Positions 7,574 through 15,669 of a DNA stretch of 26,773 nucleotides are shown here, in pieces. A program made the translations under genes and the position numbers. Under the pieces are notes generated by a model that saw only the letters and a list, made by a program, of their open reading frames with translations, was not told the DNA's origin and made no database searches. Where the stretch lies: the NCBI GenBank assembly GCA_000433755.1, contig FR891234.1:1-26773 (forward strand). Direction: 5' to 3'. Position 1 is the first letter of the stretch. Every line of letters starts with the position of its first letter. Source of the DNA: Clostridium sp. CAG:465 (GTDB lineage Bacteria; Bacillota; Clostridia; TANB77; CAG-465).

Positions 7574-8065
7574 TTATTTTTTCTCAGCTCTATCTAAAAA
7601 AACAATTCCATCTAAATGATCAAGTTCATGTTGAATAACAACAGCTTCCATTTCAGAAACAGTTTTGGTAACTTTTTTACCATTAATATCAGTATACTCA
7701 ACTTTTATTTTTTCATGCCTAAGTACATTTTCAAATTCATTAGGAAAACTAAGACACCCTTCTTCAACTTCAATCATAGCCTTTGATTTGTATGTAATTT
7801 TTGGATTAATAAGAATATGTGGCTCTTTTATTGGTGTTATTTTTCTTCCTTTTGAATCAGTATCCTCAATATATTTAGAATCATATACAACCATGGATTT
7901 TAACATTCCAACTTGGCATGCTGCAAGTCCAATTCCATCATTTGCATACATAGTATCTAACATATCTTGAGCTAGTACTTTTATTTTTTCATCAATCACT
8001 TCTATTTTTTTTGCTTTTTTTGTAAGTATTTCATCACCCTTTAGTCTAATTGTTCTAATTGCCAT
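7574..8065 (-). CDS. def: Peptide deformylase
   Basis: 163 aa. It removes the N-formyl group from nascent proteins in the cytoplasm. All three family motifs are present: GIGLAACQ (44-51), EEGCLSFP (101-108, metal ligand Cys104) and QHELDH (145-150, ligands His146 and His150, catalytic Glu147). ATG at 8065 follows AGGAGTG. It is placed 17 bases after ftsK in a co-directional cluster. Confidence 0.98.
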   Translation of the reverse strand: MAIRTIRLKGDEILTKKAKKIEVIDEKIKVLAQDMLDTMYANDGIGLAACQVGMLKSMVVYDSKYIEDTDSKGRKITPIKEPHILINPKITYKSKAMIEVEEGCLSFPNEFENVLRHEKIKVEYTDINGKKVTKTVSEMEAVVIQHELDHLDGIVFLDRAEKK

Positions 8066-8082
8066 TTTTACACTCCTATCTA

Positions 8083-10599
8083 TTATAACTTTACATCATT
8101 TTGATTATTATTAATATTTTTTGTCATAAGCATACCATCATATATAACATTTGTCTCACCTGTATATGTCTCATTTTCTGGTAAAGCTTTGATATTTTCT
8201 GCTACCTCTTCAGGGCCATTACCCATCTTTAATTCTTGCCATTCTGATTTAGATATTAAAACTTGTCTTGGTTTACTTCCCTCATAACCAGATATAAGGC
8301 CTCTTGCTTCCATTTGGTCAATTATTCTACCGGCTCTTGAATGTCCAACTTTAAATCTACGTTGTATCATAGAAGCTGACGCTTGTCCAATATCAACTAC
8401 TAAATCAATTGCATCCTCAAGTAAAACATCTGCATCTTCTCCATCATCTGAAGAATCACTTCCACCTTTTGAATTGTTATTACCAGCTTTCTCAATAGAT
8501 TCAAGAATATCCTCACTATACGTAGAATTATTTGACTCTTTAATTGACTCAACAATTTTTTCAATTTCTTTTTCAGAAACAAAAGCTCCTTGCATTCTAA
8601 GAGGTTTTATCTCACCAGTTGGAAAATAAAGCATATCTCCTCTTCCAAGCAACTTTTCAGCACCTGCTGAATCAAGTATTGTTCTTGAATCAACTTGAGA
8701 AGACACAGTAAACGCAATTCTTGAAGGTACATTAGCTTTAATTATACCTGTAATAACATCAACAGATGGTCTTTGAGTAGCAATAATAAGATGCATACCA
8801 GCTGCTCTAGCCATTTGTGCAAGTCTACAGATTGCATCTTCAACATCATTTGGCGCAACCATCATAAGGTCTGATAATTCATCTACAATTATAACAATCT
8901 GAGGAAGTTTTGCACCTTCTTTTTTACCAATAATTTTGTTATATCCCTTTAAATCTTTAACCCCAACAGATGCAAATAAACTATACCTTTTTACCATTTC
9001 CTGTACAGCCCAATTAAGAGCTCCAGCTGCCTTTTTAGGATCTGTTACAACAGGTATTAAAAGATGTGGTATTCCGTTATATCCAGACAATTCAACCATT
9101 TTTGGATCTATAAGTATCATTTTTACTTCACTAGGCTTAGCTTTGTATAAAATTGATACTATTATTGAATTTATACATACACTTTTACCAGATCCGGTAG
9201 CACCTGCAATAAGCACGTGAGGCATTTTTGCAATATCACCAACGCAAATATTTCCTGCAGCATCTTTTCCAAGTGCAAAAGTAAGCTTAGACTGAGCACT
9301 ATTAAATATATCAGATTCAATTACTTCTCTTAGAGTAACGGATTCAGCTATCTTGTTTGGCACCTCAATTCCAACAGCAGCTTTACCTGGTATTGGTGCT
9401 TCTATTCTTATACTTTTTGCTTCAAGATTTAACGCAATATCATCAGATAGATTTACTATCTTACTTACCTTAACTCCTGTATTTGGAGTAAGTTCGTATC
9501 TTGTTACTGTAGGTCCTTTAGTAATATTGGTTACCTTTGCCTCAACTCCAAAACTTGCTAATGTTTTTTGAAGTTTTACAGCAGTATCCCTTATTGCCTT
9601 CTTGTCAAAGGTTTCTTGCCCTTTAGGCTTTCCTAAAAGGTCAATTGAAGGAAAAGAATAATTTTCTTCTTCAGAAAGCCTTGTATGATCAATAGTTAAA
9701 ACTTCTTTTACTTTGTTATCCTCTTTTTGTTCTCTTTGTTTCTTAAAGTATTCATCTCTTTGCTGTTTAGCTTGCATTCCCTTTTCATCAGGTTTACCAC
9801 CAAGTTTATTAAAATCAAATTCTAATTGCTCAGCATTTGCAAGTCTTAGGTTCTTATCTGTATTTGGACTCCCTTTTTCATCCATCTTTTCTTCAAGTTC
9901 TTTTTTTCTTAAAGCAGCTTCTCTTTTTTGCTTTCTTGTAAGTTTTTCTTCTTTAGGTTCCTCTTCATCATCTTCTCCATCATTTCTAAATAGAATAGAA
10001 CAAACATAAGCTATTCCATTTCCAATATATGCAAACACATTATATATTGCATTAAATAACTGTTTAAATGATATATCAAAAAAGCACAAAGCTGTAATTA
10101 ATGTAACAAAAATAAGTAATATTCTTGCTGCAAGTGAACCTAAAAGCTTTACAAGTGGTGTAGCAACAATTGCACCAACTAATCCAACTATATTTTTTCC
10201 GTCAACACCCAAATTATATGAATCAACCATAAATTTAACTGGATTGTCAAATAAACTTAAATTATATAAAGTAAATGAATATATTATAGAACATAAAAGC
10301 CCTACTAGTATAACTCCTTTATATATTTCGGTATACGGTTTTGTTTTCTTTTCCGAAGCTATTTCATGAATACCAACTATAATTAAAACCAAAGGTAACA
10401 TTAAGGCAAGATTACCAAAAAATCCCCTTGTAATATTATTTAAAAAATCACTAATTGTTCCTGCATCCTTGAAAGTTAGCAAAACAAATAATATGATTCC
10501 TATAGCGACTAAAATTCCACCATGAAAATCGCTACTAAATGTTTTTACATCCTTTTTAGATGCTTTTTTCTTACTATTACTAGTTTTCCTTCTTCCCAT
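8083..10599 (-). CDS. FtsK/SpoIIIE family DNA translocase
   Basis: 838 aa. Membrane-bound ATP-driven pump that moves chromosomal DNA through the division or spore septum. Four hydrophobic N-terminal helices lie within residues 28-175, followed by a charged Glu/Lys-rich linker (about 205-310). The motor follows with Walker A GATGSGKS at 466-473, Walker B IVIIVDEL at 568-575 and ATQRPSVDVITG. A C-terminal gamma winged helix lies at about 726-785 (SASMIQRRFKVGHSRAGRII), which reads polar DNA sequences in this family. In a spore former it may serve as SpoIIIE, FtsK or both. The ribosome site is weak (TAGGGGTTGG). It is co-directional with def downstream and a coiled-coil gene upstream. Confidence 0.96.
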   Translation of the reverse strand: MGRRKTSNSKKKASKKDVKTFSSDFHGGILVAIGIILFVLLTFKDAGTISDFLNNITRGFFGNLALMLPLVLIIVGIHEIASEKKTKPYTEIYKGVILVGLLCSIIYSFTLYNLSLFDNPVKFMVDSYNLGVDGKNIVGLVGAIVATPLVKLLGSLAARILLIFVTLITALCFFDISFKQLFNAIYNVFAYIGNGIAYVCSILFRNDGEDDEEEPKEEKLTRKQKREAALRKKELEEKMDEKGSPNTDKNLRLANAEQLEFDFNKLGGKPDEKGMQAKQQRDEYFKKQREQKEDNKVKEVLTIDHTRLSEEENYSFPSIDLLGKPKGQETFDKKAIRDTAVKLQKTLASFGVEAKVTNITKGPTVTRYELTPNTGVKVSKIVNLSDDIALNLEAKSIRIEAPIPGKAAVGIEVPNKIAESVTLREVIESDIFNSAQSKLTFALGKDAAGNICVGDIAKMPHVLIAGATGSGKSVCINSIIVSILYKAKPSEVKMILIDPKMVELSGYNGIPHLLIPVVTDPKKAAGALNWAVQEMVKRYSLFASVGVKDLKGYNKIIGKKEGAKLPQIVIIVDELSDLMMVAPNDVEDAICRLAQMARAAGMHLIIATQRPSVDVITGIIKANVPSRIAFTVSSQVDSRTILDSAGAEKLLGRGDMLYFPTGEIKPLRMQGAFVSEKEIEKIVESIKESNNSTYSEDILESIEKAGNNNSKGGSDSSDDGEDADVLLEDAIDLVVDIGQASASMIQRRFKVGHSRAGRIIDQMEARGLISGYEGSKPRQVLISKSEWQELKMGNGPEEVAENIKALPENETYTGETNVIYDGMLMTKNINNNQNDVKL

Positions 10600-10629
10600 T
10601 TATTTTTACACCAACCCCTACTTAGTGTT

Positions 10630-11067
10630 TTAATTCAATTCTTTTCTGTTGTTTTCAACAACTTGAAGAGTTTCTTTTAAAACCTCTTCAACTTTCTCTA
10701 AAATTGCATTTGCGTACTCATGCGTACCTGTACAAATTTCTTTAGAAACTTTATTAGCATTTTCAATTATTTCTTCCTTTTGAGCTAAGGCTTTTTTTGT
10801 TATAGCATTCTCATCTATCATTGTAACAATTTTAGATTCAGCATTTTGAATAATATTATCAGCCTCTTTTTGTGCATCCTCTATTATTCTTTGTCTTTCC
10901 TCTTTAACCCACTTAGCTTGTTTTAATTCATCAGGAAGTTTTAATCTAATATCTTCCAATATATCACGAAGCTCATCAATATCTACCATGACTTTTGAAG
11001 AAAAAGGTACTTTTGAACCAGATTCTAATATTTCTTCTAAACTTTCTAATAACGTAAATATTTCCAT
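10630..11067 (-). CDS. Coiled-coil protein resembling V-ATPase subunit H/DivIVA-type proteins
   Basis: 145 aa, almost wholly helical. It has heptad-like stretches (ELKQAKWVKEERQRIIEDAQ and on, then EEIIENANKVSKEI), no membrane helix and no enzyme motif. Clostridial proteins of this kind next to rsmD are often labelled ATPase because of loose likeness to V-type ATPase stalk subunits; nothing here shows ATP binding. ATG at 11067 follows GGAGGTAG. It lies 4 bases after rsmD and 30 before ftsK, which hints at a structural role with its neighbours, but function is unknown. Confidence 0.85.
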   Translation of the reverse strand: MEIFTLLESLEEILESGSKVPFSSKVMVDIDELRDILEDIRLKLPDELKQAKWVKEERQRIIEDAQKEADNIIQNAESKIVTMIDENAITKKALAQKEEIIENANKVSKEICTGTHEYANAILEKVEEVLKETLQVVENNRKELN

Positions 11068-11071
11068 TTTT

Positions 11072-11653
11072 CTACCTCCATTTAAAAAACTTTAAAACTA
11101 CATTTCCATAATTTCTATTATCTATACATTCTAAATTGCTAAATTCATCAGCAAGTTTAATGCCCTTTTTCTCTAGTTTAGTCATATAATTTTTATCAGT
11201 TTCGTACACTATAATTCCATCTTTTGCTAATATATTTTTATTTTCTGATATATATTTTAAAGTTTCAATGGCAAATTTACTATCATAAGGTGGATCTAAA
11301 AAAATGATATCAAAATACATATTTTGATTTTGAATTTGCCTTAAGCACTTGATATAATCCTTCTTTGTTATTTTAACACAAGTTTTAGCGTTAGTCAACT
11401 CTACGTTAGATATTATTGTAGAAATAGCTATATTTGAACTATCATTTAGCCATGCAAATTTTGCTCCTCTACTAATAGATTCTAAGCCTAAATTTCCAGT
11501 TCCAGAAAAAAGATCTAATACATTGGCATCTAAAGTATAAGGTATTAAGATACTAAACATAGCTTCTTTTACCCTATCAAGAGTTGGTCTTGTTTTCTCT
11601 GTTTTTGGACTATTAATAACCTTTGCTTTATATTTTCCAGCAATTATTCTCAT
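11072..11653 (-). CDS. rsmD: 16S rRNA (guanine(966)-N(2))-methyltransferase RsmD
   Basis: 193 aa, a typical length. It uses S-adenosylmethionine to methylate G966 of 16S rRNA in the small ribosomal subunit. The N-terminus MRIIAGKYKAKVI and TRPTLDRVKEAMFSIL are family hallmarks. The SAM-binding motif DLFSGTGNLG is at 47-56 and the catalytic DPPY at 120-123. ATG at 11653 follows AGGTG. It is 11 bases after pdp. In many Firmicutes coaD follows rsmD; here a coiled-coil gene takes that place. Confidence 0.96.
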   Translation of the reverse strand: MRIIAGKYKAKVINSPKTEKTRPTLDRVKEAMFSILIPYTLDANVLDLFSGTGNLGLESISRGAKFAWLNDSSNIAISTIISNVELTNAKTCVKITKKDYIKCLRQIQNQNMYFDIIFLDPPYDSKFAIETLKYISENKNILAKDGIIVYETDKNYMTKLEKKGIKLADEFSNLECIDNRNYGNVVLKFFKWR

Positions 11654-11664
11654 TACATTTTCAC

Positions 11665-13044
11665 CTAACCTATTATATCTAAAACATGTGGCTTATTTCT
11701 TAAAGTTAAAGCTAATGCTTCATCAATATTATCAATGTATATTGCATCATCCAAATAATCAAATGCTAAATCAAATTTTTCTTTATCATTGTATAGTACT
11801 TTTAGTATTGTATCGCCCTCATGAACCTTTTCTCCAACTTTCTTTGCAAATTCAAAGCCTACAGCATAGTCTATCTCATCATCCTTTTTATTTCTTCCTC
11901 CACCAAGGCAAACAAGTGCTTCACCTACTTTTTTACTATCAATTGAAACAATATATCCATCCTTTTGAGCATGAATTTCTTTCATGTATTTTACGCTATC
12001 TTTAAGGACAGGCATATCTAAATTCATTCCTATCCAATCCATATATACCTCACAAATATGTCCTCCCTGAGCCTTTACAAGTTCAATAAATTTATCATAA
12101 GCTTTTCTCGATACGATAGCATTTTCAATTCTTAATTTATTTTCATCAATATCATCGCCACAACCAGCCATTTTTACCATATAAGCTGCAATTTCAAAAA
12201 CTACATCCTTTAAATCTTTTAGATATTCAGATTTTAATGTAGTTTCATCAGAAAGTAAAAATGAAATAACTTCCTTAATTTCAAGTGCATTACCAACATT
12301 TCTTCCTAAAGGTTGGTCCATGTTAGTAACAATTGCCTTAGTTTCACGTCCAGCCATATTTCCAATATCAACTAACGTATGGGCAAGTTTTCTTGCATCA
12401 TCAAGATTTTTCATAAAAGCACCACTACCAACTGTAACGTCAATAAGTATCTTATCAGCACCAAGAGCTAGTTTTTTACTCATAATCGAAGATGCTATAA
12501 GGTCAATTGATTCAACTGTAGCCGTTGTATCTCTTAAAGCATATAGCTTTTTATCAGCAATTGCCACCTCTGAACTTTGACTAATTAAACACTCGCCAAT
12601 TGTCTGAACTTGATGACAAGCTTGTTCAAGCGATAAATTAATATTATATCCTTTTATAGCCTCAAGTTTATCAGCAGTTCCACCAGTAAATCCAAGCCCT
12701 CTTCCAGACATTTTAAAGAAATCTACCCCAAGGGCCGCAACAATTGGAAGGACAATCAAGGTAACCTTATCTCCCACACCACCAGTAGAGTGCTTATCTA
12801 CAATATATTTACCAGGAGTTTTTATATCTGACAAATCAAGAATTTTAGCGGACTTTGACATAGCATCAGTCAAATATAGCAGTTCATTTTTAGTAAGCTT
12901 ATTCAAAAAAATAGCCATAAGAAGAGCTGACACCTGATAATCAGGAATTCTATCGGCACAATATTCTCTAATAAAAAAATTAATTTCATCCTTAGTTAAC
13001 TCATAATTATCTCTTTTCTTTTCAATAATATCATACATTCTCAT
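11665..13044 (-). CDS. pdp: Pyrimidine-nucleoside phosphorylase
   Basis: 459 aa, slightly longer than the usual 430-440. It splits uridine, thymidine and deoxyuridine with phosphate, releasing the base and (deoxy)ribose-1-phosphate for salvage. The phosphate-binding motif DKHSTGGVGDK is at 83-93 and the family signature SGRGLGFTGGT at 113-123. A deoA-type thymidine phosphorylase is the alternative; the clostridial context favours the Pdp type. The first ATG (13044, MRMYDIIEKKRD) matches family N-termini; the ribosome site is AGGGTG. It heads a cluster that runs to at least 6521. Confidence 0.93.
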   Translation of the reverse strand: MRMYDIIEKKRDNYELTKDEINFFIREYCADRIPDYQVSALLMAIFLNKLTKNELLYLTDAMSKSAKILDLSDIKTPGKYIVDKHSTGGVGDKVTLIVLPIVAALGVDFFKMSGRGLGFTGGTADKLEAIKGYNINLSLEQACHQVQTIGECLISQSSEVAIADKKLYALRDTTATVESIDLIASSIMSKKLALGADKILIDVTVGSGAFMKNLDDARKLAHTLVDIGNMAGRETKAIVTNMDQPLGRNVGNALEIKEVISFLLSDETTLKSEYLKDLKDVVFEIAAYMVKMAGCGDDIDENKLRIENAIVSRKAYDKFIELVKAQGGHICEVYMDWIGMNLDMPVLKDSVKYMKEIHAQKDGYIVSIDSKKVGEALVCLGGGRNKKDDEIDYAVGFEFAKKVGEKVHEGDTILKVLYNDKEKFDLAFDYLDDAIYIDNIDEALALTLRNKPHVLDIIG

Positions 13045-13096
13045 AACAACACATCACCCTATCCCTACTTCGATATATCAAAAATCTACCAACAAT

Positions 13097-13199
13097 ATAT
13101 CATTCACCACATGTAATACAACGTATTATACAATATATCACACCTCATATTATACCACATATTATACAACACAACATATCATAACTCATATCATAACTC
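13097..13199. repeat. Degenerate 12-bp tandem repeat array upstream of pdp
   Basis: Eight consecutive units on the plus strand begin ATAT, ATGT or GTAT and end in a C-rich or CAAY tail. They start at 13097 (14 bases), 13111, 13123, 13135, 13147, 13159 (17 bases), 13176 and 13188; all others are 12 bases. Examples are ATATTATACCAC, ATATCACACCTC, and ATATCATAACTC twice in a row. Three units show TATAAT on the minus strand, the strand of pdp. Confidence 0.8.
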
Positions 13200-13218
13200 A
13201 TTTTGCACACTTTTTCAA
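13190..13218 (-). promoter_or_regulatory. Candidate pdp promoter inside the tandem array
   Basis: Minus strand TTGAAA (13218-13213), 17-base spacer, TATGAT (13195-13190). The start would fall near 13183, so the rest of the 12-bp array would be transcribed as the pdp leader. Other TATAAT hexamers in the array lack a good -35. Confidence 0.5.
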
Positions 13219-13237
13219 CCCCAACTCCAAAATTCCC

Positions 13238-13256
13238 GAGTTAGTTTTGTAAAAAA
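13238..13256 (-). repeat. 18-mer repeat, copy 1 (inverted)
   Basis: GAGTTAGTTTTGTAAAAA reads on the minus strand as TTTTTACAAAACTAACTC, identical over 18 bases to copies at 13612-13629 and 15592-15609. With the 13612 copy it forms an inverted pair bounding a 392-bp segment. Confidence 0.9.
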
Positions 13257-13320
13257 GTATATAAATAGATTTTTTATATCATATCGACAAAACTAGACAA
13301 TAATTATTACTATTTTTTCC

Positions 13321-13349
13321 TTGATTTCAAATTCAAAAAGTGATATACT
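13321..13349 (+). promoter_or_regulatory. Orphan plus-strand promoter in the spacer
   Basis: TTGATT (13321-13326), 17-base spacer, TATACT (13344-13349). The start near 13356 would transcribe the hairpin chain that follows. Confidence 0.5.
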
Positions 13350-13355
13350 AAATAA

Positions 13356-13440
13356 AATTTCACTGTGGGGTACACAGGTTGAGCGTTCTAACTACACTTT
13401 TTAGTGACTATCTACGAATTTAGTAGTACCTATTTTTTTC
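13356..13440 (+). ncRNA. Candidate small structured RNA of about 80 nt
   Basis: Behind the promoter at 13321-13349, four short hairpins follow nearly end to end: CTGTG/CACAG (13363-13377), GTTGA/TC(T)AAC (13378-13392), CACT/AGTG (13395-13406) and CTAC/GTAG (13412-13426). GGTAC (13369-13373) could instead pair with GTACC (13426-13430). Seven T residues (13433-13439) end it. I do not match it to a known RNA class. The minus strand folds equally well, so strand is not certain. Confidence 0.35.
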
Positions 13441-13611
13441 TTTTGAGATAGGAGTTATACATACTAAAATGCCAGAAATTCTAACTCAAGTTTTATTTAT
13501 TTTTATCAAAAGAAATTTAAAGTATTATATTCATGAGCTATTCATTTTTATCTTTTAGCATAGCTATTTTTTTCATGCATTTTTTCTAATTACGCAATCT
13601 TTTTCTATTAA

Positions 13612-13629
13612 TTTTTACAAAACTAACTC
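13612..13629 (+). repeat. 18-mer repeat, copy 2
   Basis: TTTTTACAAAACTAACTC. It is the inverted partner of copy 1 and in the same direction as copy 3 before the VanW gene. It includes the -35 hexamer proposed for asnB. Confidence 0.9.
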
Positions 13630-13642
13630 CGAGGCATAGAAT
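13614..13642 (+). promoter_or_regulatory. Candidate asnB promoter
   Basis: TTTACA (13614-13619), 17-base spacer, TAGAAT (13637-13642). The predicted start near 13649 leaves about 34 bases before the TTG start. Confidence 0.5.
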
Positions 13643-13682
13643 GCAAATTTTGTAATATACTGGAATATGTGGGGTGATTTTT

Positions 13683-15536
13683 TTGTGTGGTTTTTGTGGA
13701 TTTATGAATAAGTCAGATTTGGTGCAAAATGATAAAATTATTTGTTCAATGGTGAATAGAATTAAGAAGCGTGGGCCAAATGCTCAAAATGTTTATATAG
13801 ATGAAAATGTTGCTTTTGGTCATGCTAGACTTAGTATTATTGATGTTAAAAATGGTAATCAACCAATGATTAAAGATTTTAACAATAATAAATATGTAAT
13901 TATTTATAATGGAGAACTTTATAATACAAAAGAGTTAAGGGATGACCTTATTTCTAAGGGATATACATTTTCAACTTCTTGTGATACTGAAGTTGTCCTT
14001 AATTCATATATACATTATGGTGATGATTGTGTAAATTTATTAAATGGTATTTTTGCCTTTGCTATATACGATAAATTTAATAAAAACATATTTTTAGCTA
14101 GGGATAGACTTGGAATAAAGCCTTTATTTTATACTATTTCAAGCAAGGGTACATTTATATTTTCGTCTGAAATAAAAGGTTTACTAGAACATCCTGGAGT
14201 AGATGCTATTATTGATAAGGAATGTATTATGGAATTGTTTGGACTTGGTCCTGCACATACACCTGGTCGAACTTTCTTTAAAAATATTTATGAAATTAAA
14301 GCTGGATTTTTGGCAAATTACTCATTAAAGTACGGCCTTGTAAAAAAAATGTATTGGGATCTAAAAACTAAAGAAAATACTGATACAACAAAAGATGCCA
14401 TAGAGCAAATACATAATCTTTTATGCGATGCAACTAAGAGGCAGCTTGTTTCTGATGTGGGTATATGTTCCATGCTTTCTGGTGGATTAGATTCTAGTAT
14501 TCTTACTAAAATTGCTCATGATGAAATTAAAGATATTAACACTTTTTCAATTGATTTTAAGGATAATGATAAAAACTTTACTGCTAATTCATACCAGACG
14601 ACAAAAGATAGTGAATTTGTAAAAATAATGAAAGATTTTTTACGAACAAATCATAACACAATAAAAATTGATAATACTGAACTTTTTGAGTTACTTGAAA
14701 ATTCAATGATTGCACGTGATATGCCAGGTATGGCGGATATTGATAGTTCAATGTTTGCCTTTTGCAAACACATAAATCAGCATGGGTTTAAGGTATGTTT
14801 ATCTGGTGAATGTTCTGACGAAATTTTTGGTGGCTATCCTTGGTTTTATAAAAAGCACTTGATTGATAACGAAGGTTTTCCTTGGGCACTTTCTGAAAAT
14901 TTGAGAAGTAATTTAATTAAACCTGGTATTTTAAAAGAAAATATACTTAAAGATTATATATATAATAGCAAAAAAAATACTTTAAAAAGCGTAGAAGTGC
15001 TTGATAAGAATGATGATTTTGAAAACACATTTAGAAATATAAACTATCTTACTGTTAAATGGTTTATGAATACATTAGTAGAACGTACAGATAGGATGTC
15101 TATGGCAAATTCATTAGAAGTTAGGGTCCCTTTTGCGGATCATAGAATATTTGAATATGTATATAATTTACCTGCTAAAATGAAACTGGGACTTTACGAA
15201 AATAACATTCCTATTGAAAAATTTTTGCTTAGAAAAGCCTTTGAAAATGAACTTCCTAGTGAAATAGTATACAGAAAAAAATCCCCTTTCCCTAAGACGT
15301 ATGATCCTGTATACTTAAAACTGGTTGAAGATAAAATGTCTGAAATTATAGAAAATAAAAATTCTAAAATAAGTAATTTAATAAATTTAAATTTTGTTAA
15401 GGATATAATTGCTATACATGGTGAAAATTTAACTGAAAACTTATTTGGCCAATTAATGACATATCCTCAAACTTTGGCTTATCTTATTCAAATTGAAATG
15501 TGGCTTAACAAATATAACCCAAGAATTGAAATATAA
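13683..15536 (+). CDS. asnB: Asparagine synthetase (glutamine-hydrolysing)
   Basis: 617 aa. It makes asparagine from aspartate, glutamine and ATP. The start is TTG at 13683: after Met removal this gives the catalytic Cys (MCGFCGF) needed by class II glutamine amidotransferases, and GGGGTG lies 6 bases upstream. The GTG at 13674 would bury that Cys. The amidase half also shows RGP, HARLSI with Arg49, and NGELYN. The synthetase half has the pyrophosphate loop SGGLDSS at 266-272 and LSGECSDEIFGGYPW. The C-terminal region RTDRMSMANSLEVRVPFADH is typical. It forms a single-gene unit with its own terminator. Confidence 0.96.
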   Translation: MCGFCGFMNKSDLVQNDKIICSMVNRIKKRGPNAQNVYIDENVAFGHARLSIIDVKNGNQPMIKDFNNNKYVIIYNGELYNTKELRDDLISKGYTFSTSCDTEVVLNSYIHYGDDCVNLLNGIFAFAIYDKFNKNIFLARDRLGIKPLFYTISSKGTFIFSSEIKGLLEHPGVDAIIDKECIMELFGLGPAHTPGRTFFKNIYEIKAGFLANYSLKYGLVKKMYWDLKTKENTDTTKDAIEQIHNLLCDATKRQLVSDVGICSMLSGGLDSSILTKIAHDEIKDINTFSIDFKDNDKNFTANSYQTTKDSEFVKIMKDFLRTNHNTIKIDNTELFELLENSMIARDMPGMADIDSSMFAFCKHINQHGFKVCLSGECSDEIFGGYPWFYKKHLIDNEGFPWALSENLRSNLIKPGILKENILKDYIYNSKKNTLKSVEVLDKNDDFENTFRNINYLTVKWFMNTLVERTDRMSMANSLEVRVPFADHRIFEYVYNLPAKMKLGLYENNIPIEKFLLRKAFENELPSEIVYRKKSPFPKTYDPVYLKLVEDKMSEIIENKNSKISNLINLNFVKDIIAIHGENLTENLFGQLMTYPQTLAYLIQIEMWLNKYNPRIEI

Positions 15537-15546
15537 TTAAAAAATT

Positions 15547-15596
15547 TAATCTAAAATGTTCTATTTTTTTATTTAGTTCATTTTAGATTATTTTTT
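15547..15596 (+). terminator. asnB terminator
   Basis: TAATCTAAAATG (15547-15558) pairs perfectly with CATTTTAGATTA (15579-15590), followed by six T residues (15591-15596). The T run overlaps the third copy of the 18-mer. Confidence 0.85.
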
Positions 15597-15609
15597 ACAA
15601 AACTAACTC
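15592..15609 (+). repeat. 18-mer repeat, copy 3
   Basis: TTTTTACAAAACTAACTC, identical to copy 2 and 60 bases before the VanW gene. TTTACA (15594-15599), 17 bases and GAATAT (15617-15622) could make a weak promoter for that gene, mirroring the arrangement at asnB. Confidence 0.88.
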
Positions 15610-15669
15610 TGTGGGAGAATATTTTTTTGTGTTTTGCACATTATATTTGTATATTTTAAGGAGTGAGTT

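Larger units (their letters stand above)
13045..13682. other. Gene-free 638-base spacer between pdp and asnB
   Basis: No convincing protein gene. From left to right it holds a 12-bp tandem array with the pdp promoter, an inverted 18-mer, a plus-strand promoter (13321-13349), a run of small hairpins ending in a U tract (13363-13440), a possible 29-codon reading frame (13469-13558) whose AGGAG is too far away (about 14 bases), a weak hairpin with U tract (13536-13573), a second 18-mer, and the asnB promoter. Confidence 0.7.

Noticed and set aside
13364..13406. On the minus strand, GTTAGAACGCTCAACC followed by a stem resembles part of a tRNA D-arm and anticodon arm
   Set aside because: The anticodon loop is not canonical, and no T-arm or matching acceptor stem follows.
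13469..13558. 29-codon reading frame in the pdp-asnB spacer
   Set aside because: The only AGGAG is about 14 bases upstream, the stop lies in a hairpin, and no homology is recognised; kept only as part of a finding.
15627..15655. TTGTGT-17-TATATT as a promoter for the VanW gene
   Set aside because: Its start would fall inside the ribosome site, leaving no usable leader.
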